Shown piece after piece: positions 1-9,400 of a DNA stretch of 37,097 nucleotides (positions are counted from its first letter, which is position 1; each line of letters starts with the position of its first letter). The position numbers and the translations under genes are program-made. This stretch comes from an uncultured Alphaproteobacteria bacterium (GTDB lineage Bacteria > Pseudomonadota > Alphaproteobacteria > Pelagibacterales > Pelagibacteraceae): positions 1-37,097 of the forward strand of contig CAIQAD010000018.1 of assembly GCA_903869725.1 (NCBI GenBank), written 5' to 3'. Below the pieces are notes generated by a model. It was not told the origin of the DNA. It searched no databases and was given only the letters and a program-made list of their open reading frames with translations.

Positions 1-1
1 G

Positions 2-319
2 AGAAAAAAATTTAATTTTTTATTAAAAAATGATTATAAGAAATTATTTTCTTATATTAATTTCTTTATTTATTTAAAAGTTCCTAGTTTTAAAAAAGTT
101 TTTTTATGGAGAAATTTACAAGAGTTAAAGTTAAGAAATTTAAATCAAAAAAATAGGCTTGAGAATCATCGTATAATGTCAAAATTGCAGATAAAAAAAT
201 TTATTATGTTTTATGAGAGAATAACTAGAAAAATGTTCATAGATATGCCAAAATTAGCTGATATTGTAGTTCCAATTGATGTTAATCACCAACCAAAGAA
301 AATTATAATAAATAAATGA
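2..319 (+). CDS. C-terminal part of a P-loop kinase resembling D-glycerate 3-kinase (5' end outside window)
   Basis: An open frame enters from the left edge and runs 105 codons to a TGA at 317-319. It is too truncated at its 5' end to show a start. The C-terminal signature reads Trp-Arg..Gln-Glu, then KKFIMFYERITRKM followed by DMPKLADIVV. This pattern (a WR..QE segment, then FI..YERxTR.M and a P..AD motif) is what I associate with the C-terminus of bacterial P-loop kinases of the D-glycerate 3-kinase/uridine-kinase-like group. The Walker A region would lie outside the window, so the catalytic assignment cannot be confirmed here. The stop overlaps the tolC start as ATGA, so the two are probably co-transcribed and translationally coupled. 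Family call is from memory of the motif; the existence of the coding frame is solid. Confidence 0.55.
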   Translation, partial: RKKFNFLLKNDYKKLFSYINFFIYLKVPSFKKVFLWRNLQELKLRNLNQKNRLENHRIMSKLQIKKFIMFYERITRKMFIDMPKLADIVVPIDVNHQPKKIIINK

Positions 320-1662
320 AATTTTGTTTTAAAATAATATTTGTTTTTGCTTTTTTTCTTATCCCAACTAATTTATTAGCAGTAGAAAATATTTTTAATT
401 CTTTAGCAGCGGCGTATTTAAATAATCCTCAACTTAATTCTGAAAGAGCAAAAGCCAAAGCTGTTGATGAAACTTTAATACAATCTTATAGTGTCTTCAA
501 ACCTACTGTCATAATAGCTGGTAATACTGGAAGAATTGATAATTCAGGTGTGACTGGTTACACATCAACTCCTACCGTGAGTAGTTACAGCCAGACATCT
601 AGATCAATTTCAATTCAAGAAAGTTTTAATCCTGGAAATATTTATGTGTCTCAAAGTGCAGCAAATGCGGTGGAGGTTGAAAAAAATAATTTAAAATTAG
701 TTGAACAAAATGTTTTGCTTTCTACATCACAAGCTTATCTAGCAACTTTATTAGCGCAGGAGAGCATTCAGGTATATAAAGAGAATCTTGAATTAGCAGA
801 AAAACAAGTTGAACTAAATCAATCGAAACTAGATAAAGGCTTAAGTACAATTTCTGATGTATCACAGTCTGAAAGTGCTTTAGCGTCAGCTCAGGCTAAT
901 TTATTAACTGCTCAAAATAATTTATTAATCAACAAAAAGAATTTTAAAAATATTGTAGGTTATGATCCTGTTGATTTATCTCCAGTAGAAAAAATAAATT
1001 TATCTTTGCCAAAATCTTTAGAACAAGCTATTGAAATAACTCAAAATAATAGCCCAGTAGTAAAAATTGCTCAATTCACATATGAAAAAGCAAATACTGA
1101 TTATAAAGCACAAATGGCTTTTTTATCCCCAACTTTTGCTTTATCTTATACTGACACTAATTATAGCGGTTACAGTTATTCAATTGATAAACTACATCAA
1201 GCACAAGCGATGGCGACTGTCTCAACTCCAATTTATCAAGGAGGAAAACAAACGTCATCAATACTACAATATAAAGCTCAGTTAGATGGAGCGGAATTAG
1301 ATTTTAAAAATGCTAAAGAAAATGCTAATCTTGCAACCTATACAGCATGGTCAAATTATGAACTTTCAATTAAAAATTTTGAGCTTGCAAAAGCTCAACT
1401 TAAAGCAGCAGAAATATTTTATGAAGGCACACAACAACAGTATGAAGCTGGAAACAAAACTACACTAGACGTCATTACGGCAATACAAACTTTACTTGCT
1501 GCAAAAGTTAATTACACTTCAGTAAAAAATAGCATTATTAATTCACAATTTAGTCTTTTGTCGGCAGTAGGAGATTTGACAGCAAAAAATTTATCACTTG
1601 ACGCACAAATCTATGATCCTGATGGATACTACAAAAGAAATTGGATTAGGCATATTCTGTAG
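316..1662 (+). CDS. tolC: TolC-family outer membrane efflux protein
   Basis: 448 residues. It begins with a clear signal peptide (basic start, hydrophobic stretch, likely cleavage after LLA near residue 22). Two similar halves follow, each with a beta-strand segment rich in Thr/Ser/Tyr and long amphipathic helices rich in Ala, Gln, Asn and Glu, the pattern of the TolC alpha-barrel/beta-barrel repeat. Typical phrases include TPIYQGGKQTSS in the second half and the GNKTTLDVITA.Q.LL segment near the C-terminus. It should form the trimeric outer-membrane and periplasmic duct for tripartite efflux or type I secretion. No inner-membrane pump or adaptor is adjacent, so its partners are encoded elsewhere. 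The start ATG overlaps the upstream kinase stop (ATGA). Family confidence is high; the exact substrate is unknown. Confidence 0.93.
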   Translation: MKFCFKIIFVFAFFLIPTNLLAVENIFNSLAAAYLNNPQLNSERAKAKAVDETLIQSYSVFKPTVIIAGNTGRIDNSGVTGYTSTPTVSSYSQTSRSISIQESFNPGNIYVSQSAANAVEVEKNNLKLVEQNVLLSTSQAYLATLLAQESIQVYKENLELAEKQVELNQSKLDKGLSTISDVSQSESALASAQANLLTAQNNLLINKKNFKNIVGYDPVDLSPVEKINLSLPKSLEQAIEITQNNSPVVKIAQFTYEKANTDYKAQMAFLSPTFALSYTDTNYSGYSYSIDKLHQAQAMATVSTPIYQGGKQTSSILQYKAQLDGAELDFKNAKENANLATYTAWSNYELSIKNFELAKAQLKAAEIFYEGTQQQYEAGNKTTLDVITAIQTLLAAKVNYTSVKNSIINSQFSLLSAVGDLTAKNLSLDAQIYDPDGYYKRNWIRHIL

Positions 1663-1700
1663 CTAAAAAAGTCATATATTTCATATGCATATTTATATAA

Positions 1701-1728
1701 TTGTAAAAAAGAACAAAATGTGTACATT
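1701..1728 (+). promoter_or_regulatory. Candidate recA promoter with LexA-like box
   Basis: In the 114-bp tolC-recA spacer a TTGTAA (1701-1706) and a TACATT (1723-1728) are separated by 16 bp, a plausible -35/-10 pair. Inside it, GAAC at 1711-1714 is followed after 7 bp by GTAC at 1722-1725. The alphaproteobacterial LexA site is GTTC-N7-GTTC, which reads GAAC-N7-GAAC on the other strand, so this differs at one base. An alternative -10 is TATAAT at 1696-1701. The promoter and operator calls are inference. Confidence 0.35.
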
Positions 1729-1766
1729 AGATTTCATCGATTCGTTAAATTAAAAACAAATTAAAT

Positions 1767-1771
1767 AAGGA
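1767..1771 (+). promoter_or_regulatory. recA ribosome binding site
   Basis: AAGGA lies five bases before the recA ATG. It is one of the few clear Shine-Dalgarno sequences in this window, and it supports the annotated recA start. Confidence 0.6.
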
Positions 1772-1776
1772 ATAAA

Positions 1777-2874
1777 ATGACTAAAAATAACTTAAAAGTA
1801 GTTAACACTGAAAAAACAGAAGACAAAAAAGAAAAACAAAAAGCATTAGATGCTGCGATAAGTCAAATAGACCAGAATTACGGAAAAGGTTCTGTGATGA
1901 AACTAGGTCAATCTAAAGCATTAGACATAGAGTCAGTTTCAACAGGATCTTTAGGGTTAGATTTAGCACTTGGAATTGGTGGACTTCCAAAAAGTAGAAT
2001 TATTGAAATTTATGGACCAGAGTCTTCTGGAAAAACAACATTGGCTTTACAAGTAATTGCTGAAGCTCAAAAAAAAGGTGGTATTTGCGCTTTTATTGAT
2101 GCTGAACATGCCTTAGATCCTATATATGCTAAAAAATTAGGTGTTAACACAACAGAATTATTGATTTCGCAACCTGATACGGGAGAACAAGCGTTAGAAA
2201 TTGCTGATACTTTAGTTAGATCGGGATCAATTTCTGTTTTAGTAGTAGATTCTGTGGCCGCCTTAACTCCTCGAGCTGAACTTGAAGGAGAAATGGGAGA
2301 TCATCACATGGGACTTCAAGCAAGGTTAATGAGTCAAGCCTTAAGAAAGTTAACTGGTTCAGTCTCAAAAACCAACACGATGATCATTTTTATAAATCAA
2401 ATAAGAATGAAAATAGGTGTTATGTTTGGTAGTCCAGAAACAACAGCTGGTGGAAATGCATTAAAGTTTTATTCTTCTGTTCGGTTAGATATAAGAAGAA
2501 TAGGAGCCATCAAAGATAAAGAAGAAATTATTGGTAATCAAACAAGAGTTAAAATTGTCAAAAATAAAGTTGCTCCACCATTCAAAGTTGTTGAGTTTGA
2601 TATAATGTATGGAGAAGGGATTAGTAAAATGGGTGAAGTAGTTGATCTAGCTGCCAAAGTTGGTATTATTGAAAAAGCAGGAGCTTGGTATGCTTATAAA
2701 GGCGAAAAAATTGGCCAAGGCAGAGATAATGCTAAACAGTACTTAAAATTAAATCCAAAAATTGCAGCTGAAATTGAAATGGCTGTAAGAACTAATACAA
2801 AATTGATCGCAGAAAAATTAAGTGAGCATTCTGATAAAGCCGACCCAAAAGAAGAGCTGTCAGAAAATAATTAA
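1777..2874 (+). CDS. recA: Recombinase RecA
   Basis: 365 residues, normal for the family. RecA is the ATP-dependent DNA strand-exchange protein of homologous repair and the SOS co-protease for LexA. Visible motifs: Walker [10 protein letters not shown] at residues 80-88, the adjacent ADAEHALDP-type motif ([10 protein letters not shown]), the [20 protein letters not shown] stretch (Walker B plus loop L1), and [21 protein letters not shown] (loop L2). The C-terminus is acidic and Lys-rich, as usual. The start is fixed by an AAGGA Shine-Dalgarno and by a charged N-terminal extension of roughly 25 residues. The gene has its own spacer on both sides and a downstream hairpin, so it is probably monocistronic. 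No recX lies between recA and alaS, unlike in E. coli. Confidence 0.98.
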   Translation: MTKNNLKVVNTEKTEDKKEKQKALDAAISQIDQNYGKGSVMKLGQSKALDIESVSTGSLGLDLALGIGGLPKSRIIEIYGPESSGKTTLALQVIAEAQKKGGICAFIDAEHALDPIYAKKLGVNTTELLISQPDTGEQALEIADTLVRSGSISVLVVDSVAALTPRAELEGEMGDHHMGLQARLMSQALRKLTGSVSKTNTMIIFINQIRMKIGVMFGSPETTAGGNALKFYSSVRLDIRRIGAIKDKEEIIGNQTRVKIVKNKVAPPFKVVEFDIMYGEGISKMGEVVDLAAKVGIIEKAGAWYAYKGEKIGQGRDNAKQYLKLNPKIAAEIEMAVRTNTKLIAEKLSEHSDKADPKEELSENN

Positions 2875-2899
2875 ATTAATCTAATTTTTTTTCTTCCAT

Positions 2900-2924
2900 A
2901 AGGCGCTTTTAAAAAAGCGCCTTT
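2900..2924 (+). terminator. recA terminator hairpin
   Basis: AAGGCGCTT (2900-2908) pairs perfectly with AAGCGCCTT (2915-2923) around an A/T-rich loop that can pair further. The stem's GGCGC core is the most GC-rich hairpin I saw in the window. The following tract (T, then TAGCC, then TTCT) is a weak U-run, so termination may be imperfect. The position, 26 bases after the recA stop, fits a rho-independent terminator. Confidence 0.75.
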
Positions 2925-2966
2925 AGCCTTCTAGACATATATATAAAAAGTTGTATCTATTTATAG

Positions 2967-5645
2967 ATGTCAACAAAAACACTTTCTCAGTGCAGAAGTA
3001 TATTTAAGAATTTCTTTTCAAAAAATGGACATCAAGTTGTTGATTCAAGTCCATTGATACCCCAAAATGATCCTACTTTGATGTTTACCAACTCCGGTAT
3101 GGTCCAGTTTAAAAACGTATTTACGGGACTAGAAAAGCTAGCTTTTACCAGAGCAACCACATCTCAAAAATGCGTAAGAGCTGGTGGAAAACATAATGAC
3201 TTAGAAAACGTAGGATACACATCAAGGCATCATACGTTTTTTGAAATGCTAGGTAATTTTTCATTTGGTGATTATTTTAAAGAAACAGCTATAGAATTTG
3301 CGTGGAATCTAATTACTAAAGATTATGGAATTCCAAAAAATAAATTAAGTGTTACAGTTTTTCATACCGATGACGAAGCATTCAATTATTGGAAAAAGAT
3401 ATCAGGTCTGCCTGAAAGTAATATTATAAGAATTTCTACCAACGATAATTTTTGGGCTATGGGTGATACTGGCCCTTGTGGTCCATGTACAGAAATTTTC
3501 TATGATCACGGAGACAAAATTCAAGGTGGTCCTCCAGGCTCTAAAAATCAGGATGGAGATAGATTTGTAGAAATTTGGAATTTAGTTTTTATGCAATTTG
3601 AACAAGTTTCCAAGGATAAAAGAATTAATTTACCAAAACCTTCTGTAGATACAGGAATGGGTTTAGAAAGAATTGCAGCAGTGCTCCAAGGAACGCATGA
3701 CAATTATGAAATTGATTTATTTAAAAAATTAATTAGTTCAGCAGAAGATTTTATAAAAATTAAAATAACTAAAGAAAATATTTCAAGTTATAGAGTTATT
3801 GCGGATCATTTAAGAGCTGCAACTTTTTTAGTAAGCGATGGTGTTATGCCTTCTAATGAAGGAAGAGGTTATGTTCTAAGAAGAATTATGCGCAGAGCTA
3901 TGCGTCATGCTTATACATTAGGAGCTCAATTACCTATTTTATATAAAATTTTACCTACTTTAATTTCAGAAATGGGGGATGAATATCCTGAAATTATAAG
4001 AGCACAATCAATTGTTTCTGAAAATATAAAATTGGAAGAAGAAAGATTTTCTTTGATGTTAAATAATGGAATGAAAATATTAAATTTAGAATTAAAAAAT
4101 ATTAAAGAAGAAAAGATATCAGGAGAGATAGCTTTTAAACTTTATGACACTTATGGTTTTCCCTTAGATTTAACGCAGGATTATTTAAAAAATAAAAAAA
4201 TTAAAGTCGATGAAAAAGAATTTGAAACTTTAATGTTAGAAAGTAAAAAAATTGCAAGAGCATCATGGAAAGGATCTGGCGAGGATAAAACATCAAAATT
4301 ATGGTTTGAACTTAAAGAAAAAATTGGCTCAACAGAATTTTTAGGATATCAAACTTTGAACTCACAAGCAGTTACTTTGGCCATCGTTAAAGATAACAAG
4401 GAGGTGGCAAATGCCTTTAAAAATGACGTAATTGCTATAATTTTTAATCAAACAAGTTTTTACGGAGAATCAGGAGGTCAAGTAGGAGATCAAGGGAAAA
4501 TTTACAATGATAATTTTGAATTTGAGGTTCAAGATACAAAGAAAATGTTTGGTGATTTATATATTCATTTTGGAAAAGTTATTTCAGGTGAAATTAAATT
4601 GAATCAACCCGTTAATTTGGTCGTTAATGAAAACAGAAGAAAAAAAATTACAGCTAATCATTCCGCAACCCATTTGCTTCATCAGTCATTAAGAAAAATA
4701 TTAGGAACACATGTTGTTCAAAAAGGGTCCTACGTTGGTCCAGATAGGTTAAGATTTGATTTTTCTCATAATAAACCAATTACAGATAATGAAATTAAAA
4801 ATATAAATATGTGTGTTGATAAAATTGTTATTCAGAATTCAGAAGTAAAAACTCGCTTAATGACACCTAAAGCCGCAATCGCTGAAGGTGCTCTTGCTTT
4901 GTTTGGAGAAAAATATGGTGAAGAAGTAAGAGTTGTTATTATGGGATCAGAAGGTAATAAAATATTTTCAATAGAATTATGCGGTGGAACACATGTTAAA
5001 AATACATCTGAGATTGGCAAATTTTCGATTGTATCACAATCTCCTGTAGCCGCGGGTATAAGAAGAGTCGAAGCATTGCGTGACATAGAATTGCAAGATT
5101 ATTTAATTAATAAAAATACCATCATTAAAAAAGAAAATGATGAAAAAATTAATCAAATAAATAATTTAGAAAATAAAATTAAAAGTTTAAAAGGTACTAT
5201 TAATTATTCAGATGAATTAGATCCGTCAAGTAAGATTGTGTTATTAAAAAATATTTTGGAGGATTTAGAAGCTAAAATAATTCTTCTAGATCAAAATAAA
5301 AATTTTGTTCAGGATATTAAGCATGAAAAATTAAATATCAGGTTTCAAAAGTTATTTGATTATCCTATTAAAAAAATTCAAAATTTAGTTGACGATTTTA
5401 AAAATAAAACAAAAAGTGCAATAATAATTTTATATTGTGTGTCAGATAATAAAATTACAGTTGCTGTTGGCCTTTCCAATGATTTAATCTATAACTTGGA
5501 TGCATCTAAAATTGTTAAGAATATAAGCGAATTTTTAGGTGGAAAAGGTGGAGGAGGAAGAAAAGATTATGCTCAGGCAAGCGGCGGATCTGATGTTTTA
5601 AAAATCGAAGATTCTTTTAAAAATATTTTAAAAAAAATTAAATAA
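2967..5645 (+). CDS. alaS: Alanine--tRNA ligase
   Basis: 892 residues, full length for a bacterial AlaRS, which charges tRNA-Ala in the cytoplasm and edits Ser/Gly mischarging. The N-terminal class II catalytic core is recognised by the [10 protein letters not shown] and [12 protein letters not shown] segments and by a [10 protein letters not shown] motif. A tRNA-binding region follows with [20 protein letters not shown]. The editing domain keeps its zinc ligands: HSATH (His565, His569) and CGGTH (Cys672, His676). A coiled coil leads to the C-Ala domain, which ends with a glycine-rich [17 protein letters not shown]. There is no obvious Shine-Dalgarno; a TATAAA at 2940-2945 could be a -10. The 3' end overlaps the convergent icd stop by 8 nt. 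Confidence 0.97.
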   Translation: MSTKTLSQCRSIFKNFFSKNGHQVVDSSPLIPQNDPTLMFTNSGMVQFKNVFTGLEKLAFTRATTSQKCVRAGGKHNDLENVGYTSRHHTFFEMLGNFSFGDYFKETAIEFAWNLITKDYGIPKNKLSVTVFHTDDEAFNYWKKISGLPESNIIRISTNDNFWAMGDTGPCGPCTEIFYDHGDKIQGGPPGSKNQDGDRFVEIWNLVFMQFEQVSKDKRINLPKPSVDTGMGLERIAAVLQGTHDNYEIDLFKKLISSAEDFIKIKITKENISSYRVIADHLRAATFLVSDGVMPSNEGRGYVLRRIMRRAMRHAYTLGAQLPILYKILPTLISEMGDEYPEIIRAQSIVSENIKLEEERFSLMLNNGMKILNLELKNIKEEKISGEIAFKLYDTYGFPLDLTQDYLKNKKIKVDEKEFETLMLESKKIARASWKGSGEDKTSKLWFELKEKIGSTEFLGYQTLNSQAVTLAIVKDNKEVANAFKNDVIAIIFNQTSFYGESGGQVGDQGKIYNDNFEFEVQDTKKMFGDLYIHFGKVISGEIKLNQPVNLVVNENRRKKITANHSATHLLHQSLRKILGTHVVQKGSYVGPDRLRFDFSHNKPITDNEIKNINMCVDKIVIQNSEVKTRLMTPKAAIAEGALALFGEKYGEEVRVVIMGSEGNKIFSIELCGGTHVKNTSEIGKFSIVSQSPVAAGIRRVEALRDIELQDYLINKNTIIKKENDEKINQINNLENKIKSLKGTINYSDELDPSSKIVLLKNILEDLEAKIILLDQNKNFVQDIKHEKLNIRFQKLFDYPIKKIQNLVDDFKNKTKSAIIILYCVSDNKITVAVGLSNDLIYNLDASKIVKNISEFLGGKGGGGRKDYAQASGGSDVLKIEDSFKNILKKIK

Positions 5646-6852
5646 GCTGTTTACTTAAATTTGAACTTATCGTTTCAAGAAATTGGTATGTTGTTTGGTA
5701 TTTTGCATCTTTATTTATTAAAATTGCTAAATCTTTCGTCATAAATCCTTTTTCAACGCTCTCTACGCACACCTTTTCTAAAATATTTGAAAATTTAATA
5801 AGTTCATTATTATTATCTAGCTTACCTCTATGAGCTAAACCTCTTGTCCAAGCAAAAATTGAAGCTATTGGATTTGTAGATGTTTCTTTACCTTTTTGGT
5901 GTTCTCTAAAATGTCTTGTAACTGTTCCATGAGCAGCTTCTGCCTCTACAGTTTTTCCATCTGGAGTCATTAAAACGCTAGTCATTAGACCTAAAGAACC
6001 AAACCCTTGTGCAACTGTATCTGATTGAACATCCCCATCATAATTTTTGCATGCCCAAACATACTTTCCACTCCATTTCATAGCGCATGCAACCATGTCA
6101 TCTATTAATCTGTGTTCATAGGCAATATTTAATTTAGAAAACTTTTCTTTAAATTCTTTCTCATAAACTTCTTGAAATAAATCTTTAAATCTTCCATCGT
6201 AAGCTTTTAAAATTGTATTTTTTGTTGATAGATACACTGGCCATTTTCTTAAAATTCCATAATTCATACAAGCCCTAGCAAAATCTCTTATAGATTCGTC
6301 CAAATTATACATTGCCAGCGCAACACCAGAACCAGTAAAATTAAATACCTCATGTTCAATTACTTCTTTATTATCCTCTGATGTCCATTGAATCTTTAGT
6401 TTACCTTTACCAGGTACTTTAAAATCTGTCGCTTTGTATTGGTCTCCATAAGAATGTCTTCCAATAACTATTGGATCAGTCCAAGAATTAACAAGTTTCG
6501 GAATATTTTTACAAATAATAGGTTCTCTAAATATGGTTCCTCCAAGAATGTTACGAATGGTACCATTTGGCGACTTCCACATTTTTTCTAGATTAAATTC
6601 TTTAACTCTTTCTTCATCTGGAGTGATAGTCGCGCATTTTACTCCAACACCATATTTTTTAATGGCATTGGCTGAATCAATAGTTACTTGATCGCCAGTT
6701 TTATCTCGATATTCAATTCCAAGATCAAAATATTTAAGATCTATCTCAATATAGGGAAGAATAAGTTTTTTTTTGATAAAATCCCAAATGATTCTGGCCA
6801 TTTCATCGCCATCTAACTCGACAACAGGATTTTTAACTTTAATTTTGGACAT
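5638..6852 (-). CDS. icd: NADP-dependent isocitrate dehydrogenase (eukaryotic-like subfamily)
   Basis: 404 residues. It oxidatively decarboxylates isocitrate to 2-oxoglutarate in the TCA cycle, giving NADPH. Length and motifs match the type II homodimeric IDH shared by alphaproteobacteria and mitochondria, not the E. coli Icd type: N-terminal [37 protein letters not shown] with the substrate-binding Ser/Asn/Arg, the YDGDVQSD metal site, and [13 protein letters not shown] near the cofactor. The start ATG is clean and the 62-bp spacer to psd holds both divergent promoters. The gene converges on alaS with stop codons overlapping (8 nt). No regulator or second TCA gene is next to it. Confidence 0.96.
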   Translation of the reverse strand: MSKIKVKNPVVELDGDEMARIIWDFIKKKLILPYIEIDLKYFDLGIEYRDKTGDQVTIDSANAIKKYGVGVKCATITPDEERVKEFNLEKMWKSPNGTIRNILGGTIFREPIICKNIPKLVNSWTDPIVIGRHSYGDQYKATDFKVPGKGKLKIQWTSEDNKEVIEHEVFNFTGSGVALAMYNLDESIRDFARACMNYGILRKWPVYLSTKNTILKAYDGRFKDLFQEVYEKEFKEKFSKLNIAYEHRLIDDMVACAMKWSGKYVWACKNYDGDVQSDTVAQGFGSLGLMTSVLMTPDGKTVEAEAAHGTVTRHFREHQKGKETSTNPIASIFAWTRGLAHRGKLDNNNELIKFSNILEKVCVESVEKGFMTKDLAILINKDAKYQTTYQFLETISSNLSKQLI

Positions 6853-6914
6853 GATTTTTTTGATATAAATAAAAATTAATTTTATATAGTATGTTTTCAG
6901 TTAATTAAATAATT

Positions 6915-7565
6915 ATGTTAGACATCATCTTTCCACCTTTGCATCGTGAAGGTTTTAGAATGCTCGCAATAGCAGTCATTATAAATTTATTGTTAATTAT
7001 TCTTAATAAGACGTTAGGAGTTTTTGGTTTTATAATAACAGTATGGGTTTATTATTTTTTTAGAGATCCAGAAAGATATCCAATCAATGATGATAATTTT
7101 TTAGTTAGTCCAGCAGACGGTGTAATTAGTCAGATAATAAATACCAGAGGTCCGAAAGAATTAAATATGGAGGATACGGAATATCAAAGAATTAGCGTAT
7201 TTATGAATGTATTTAATTGTCACGTAAATAGAGTTCCAGTTTCTGGAAAAATTTTGGAAATATTTTACAAGCCAGGAAAGTTTTTTGATGCATCTTTAGA
7301 TAAAGCATCAGAGCATAATGAAAGAAATTTAATAAGATATAAAAGCGTTTCCGGAAGAAATTATGCGGTTGTTCAAATTGCTGGATTGATTGCAAGAAGA
7401 ATAGTTTGCGATGTAAAAGAAGGACAATCATTAAATCAAGGAGATAGAATTGGAATTATAAGATTTGGAAGTAGAGTAGATTTGTATTTTGATGTTAATT
7501 ATAAAATACTTGTAAGACAGGGACAAAAAGTTATTGCCGGAGAGAGTTTAATTGCTCAAAATTAA
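6915..7565 (+). CDS. psd: Phosphatidylserine decarboxylase proenzyme (short type)
   Basis: 216 residues, typical of the short Psd form. It converts phosphatidylserine to phosphatidylethanolamine at the inner membrane. An N-terminal hydrophobic hairpin (about residues 16-50) anchors it. Family motifs are VSPADGVI, MNVFNCHVNRVPVSG with the conserved histidine, and the C-terminal self-cleavage site FGSRVD. Cleavage before Ser186 would create a pyruvoyl group on a small alpha chain of about 31 residues. pssA, which makes its substrate, begins four bases after its stop, so the two successive steps of PE synthesis are co-expressed. Confidence 0.95.
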   Translation: MLDIIFPPLHREGFRMLAIAVIINLLLIILNKTLGVFGFIITVWVYYFFRDPERYPINDDNFLVSPADGVISQIINTRGPKELNMEDTEYQRISVFMNVFNCHVNRVPVSGKILEIFYKPGKFFDASLDKASEHNERNLIRYKSVSGRNYAVVQIAGLIARRIVCDVKEGQSLNQGDRIGIIRFGSRVDLYFDVNYKILVRQGQKVIAGESLIAQN

Positions 7566-7569
7566 ATAA

Positions 7570-8349
7570 ATGTTTTTTATTAAAAAAAAAATAATACATC
7601 CACGCTTTATTATACCAAGCATAATTAGTCTTATAGGTTTGTGTATTGGATTAAGCTCAATAAGGTTTGCTTTAAATTCTAAATTTGAGTTTGCTGTGAT
7701 GGCTATTACGGCTGCAGCAATTATGGATGCGATAGATGGTAGAATTGCCCGTCTTATAAAAGGAACTTCTAAATTTGGTGCAGAGTTAGATTCGTTAATT
7801 GATTTTTTAAATTTTGGAGTAGCGCCAGCAATAGTTGTTTATTTATGGAAATTGAAAAATCTAGGAGATTTTGGATGGATGCTAGTTTTGTTTCACTCTG
7901 TATCCTGCTGCTTAAGATTAGCAAGATTTAATTTAAATTTAGATAAAGTGACTGAAAAATGGAAAGAAAATTTTTTTACAGGTATTCCATCTCCATCTGG
8001 TGCTGGCGTACTTATGCTTCCGTTAATTTTATCACTCAGTGATTTTGGATCTTCTTATGATTATTTGAAATTAAATGTAATATTTATATTATTATCGACT
8101 TTTTTGATGATTAGTCGAATTCCAACTTATTCTTTTAAAGGAGTAAAAATAAGCAGTCCTTATTTAATATTTTTTTTATTATTGATTGCTACTTATTTTA
8201 GTCTTTTAATTCTTTACACATTTAACACTCTTTTAATAACAGGAATTTTTTATATAGCTTTAATTCCAATTAGTTTCGTTCATTTTAAATTAATTAAAAA
8301 AAATAATAAGAAAGTTTCAGAGAGTTTTATTTCTGAAGATATTATTTGA
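7570..8349 (+). CDS. pssA: CDP-diacylglycerol--serine O-phosphatidyltransferase
   Basis: 259 residues, polytopic. It transfers a phosphatidyl group from CDP-diacylglycerol to L-serine. The CDP-alcohol phosphotransferase signature is complete: D53, D56-G57, A60-R61, G70, D74, D78 (DAIDGRIAR..., then GAELDSLID). Several hydrophobic helices follow, in keeping with an integral inner-membrane enzyme. It lies directly after psd (4-nt gap) and supplies its substrate. The C-terminus converges on the GT9 gene with an 8-nt overlap. Assignment to PssA rather than PgsA rests on the pairing with psd and on general resemblance. Confidence 0.92.
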   Translation: MFFIKKKIIHPRFIIPSIISLIGLCIGLSSIRFALNSKFEFAVMAITAAAIMDAIDGRIARLIKGTSKFGAELDSLIDFLNFGVAPAIVVYLWKLKNLGDFGWMLVLFHSVSCCLRLARFNLNLDKVTEKWKENFFTGIPSPSGAGVLMLPLILSLSDFGSSYDYLKLNVIFILLSTFLMISRIPTYSFKGVKISSPYLIFFLLLIATYFSLLILYTFNTLLITGIFYIALIPISFVHFKLIKKNNKKVSESFISEDII

Positions 8350-9346
8350 TATCTTTCTCTAATTCTTCGATAGTATTTATAATTATTTTTGGTGCAATCA
8401 GTTCTATACTATTAGAATTAAATAATTTTTTAGAATCAAGTACTTTTATATTGTCAATTGTCGGAGAGAATTTCTCTGACGAAGTTGGCCCAAATATACA
8501 AATCATAGGAATATTTGCTAATCCAAGTAAATGCATCAAACCATTATCGATAGTAATTGCGTAACTAAGTCGTTTACTTAAAGCCACAATAAAACAGGGG
8601 TCATCTATTTCTGTTTCAAATTCAGGAAAAATAGCTTTTGGAATTTTATTATGTATATAATTTTTTAATTCTATTTGATTTTTTTGAATTAAAAAAACTG
8701 GAATTTTAGAAATCGTTAAAAGATATTGAGCGATCTGAATAATATAGGCAATTGGCAACTCTTTTTTTCTAGATGGATGCCCTTGTTTGATTGATAAGCC
8801 AACGTAATTATTATTTGGGAGTATTTTTTTAATTTCAGAGTGATATTTTTGGTCAATAATATCTGTATTAAATTTGATTTTTTTAAATTTATTACTAAAT
8901 GCAAAATTAATATTATTGCATAATCTAATAATTATATTTTTATCTTTTGGTAAGCTACTATTTATTTTAGGTTTAGAAAAAAAATTATTTAAAGTTGAAG
9001 AAATAAATATGTCATGAGGAATTATTTTTAATATGCAAGTATTTCTTAATTTTGTTTGTAAATCTATAATCACGTTGAAAAATAGGTTGTTATTTTTTAT
9101 ATACTTTTTTATTTTAAAATAATGAGATAGTCTGAAACCAAAGTATTGAATTTTTAAGTCTATATATTTAATAAAGTTTAAATTTAAATTTTTTAATTTA
9201 TTTTTAAAATAATAATTGTTATGCGATTCAAGTATATGAATTTCATGATCGTTCCATAAATTTTTAACAGATAATAAAAAATTGACTATTTGAACAGAGT
9301 CTCCAAGACCGCCACCGCTACTATAAATGAGTAATTTTTTTTCCAA
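8342..9346 (-). CDS. Glycosyltransferase family 9 (heptosyltransferase-like)
   Basis: 334 residues. The N-terminus (IYSSGGGLGDSVQIVNFL) has the glycine-rich G.GD...... motif of GT9 enzymes. The C-terminal half carries SIKQGHPSRKK and the sugar-nucleotide-binding segment ITIDNGLMHLLGLA followed by IPMICIFGPTSS, both typical of ADP-heptose:LPS heptosyltransferases. It probably adds a sugar to the LPS core on the inner face of the inner membrane. The start is a TTG: there is no in-frame ATG before an upstream stop, and this start places the glycine motif at the expected position. It stands alone, with no other LPS core genes nearby, so donor and acceptor cannot be told. Family is fairly safe; specificity is unknown. 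Confidence 0.78.
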   Translation of the reverse strand: MEKKLLIYSSGGGLGDSVQIVNFLLSVKNLWNDHEIHILESHNNYYFKNKLKNLNLNFIKYIDLKIQYFGFRLSHYFKIKKYIKNNNLFFNVIIDLQTKLRNTCILKIIPHDIFISSTLNNFFSKPKINSSLPKDKNIIIRLCNNINFAFSNKFKKIKFNTDIIDQKYHSEIKKILPNNNYVGLSIKQGHPSRKKELPIAYIIQIAQYLLTISKIPVFLIQKNQIELKNYIHNKIPKAIFPEFETEIDDPCFIVALSKRLSYAITIDNGLMHLLGLANIPMICIFGPTSSEKFSPTIDNIKVLDSKKLFNSNSIELIAPKIIINTIEELEKDIK

Positions 9347-9380
9347 TTTATTTATATTATTTTAATATAAAATTAACTTA

Positions 9381-9386
9381 TATAAT
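9381..9386 (+). promoter_or_regulatory. Candidate rlmE -10 element
   Basis: A perfect TATAAT lies 14 bases before the rlmE ATG with no Shine-Dalgarno between them. This would give a leader of only about 7-8 nt. No convincing -35 was seen in the A/T-rich spacer. Inference from consensus only. Confidence 0.4.
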
Positions 9387-9400
9387 TATTTAATAAATAA

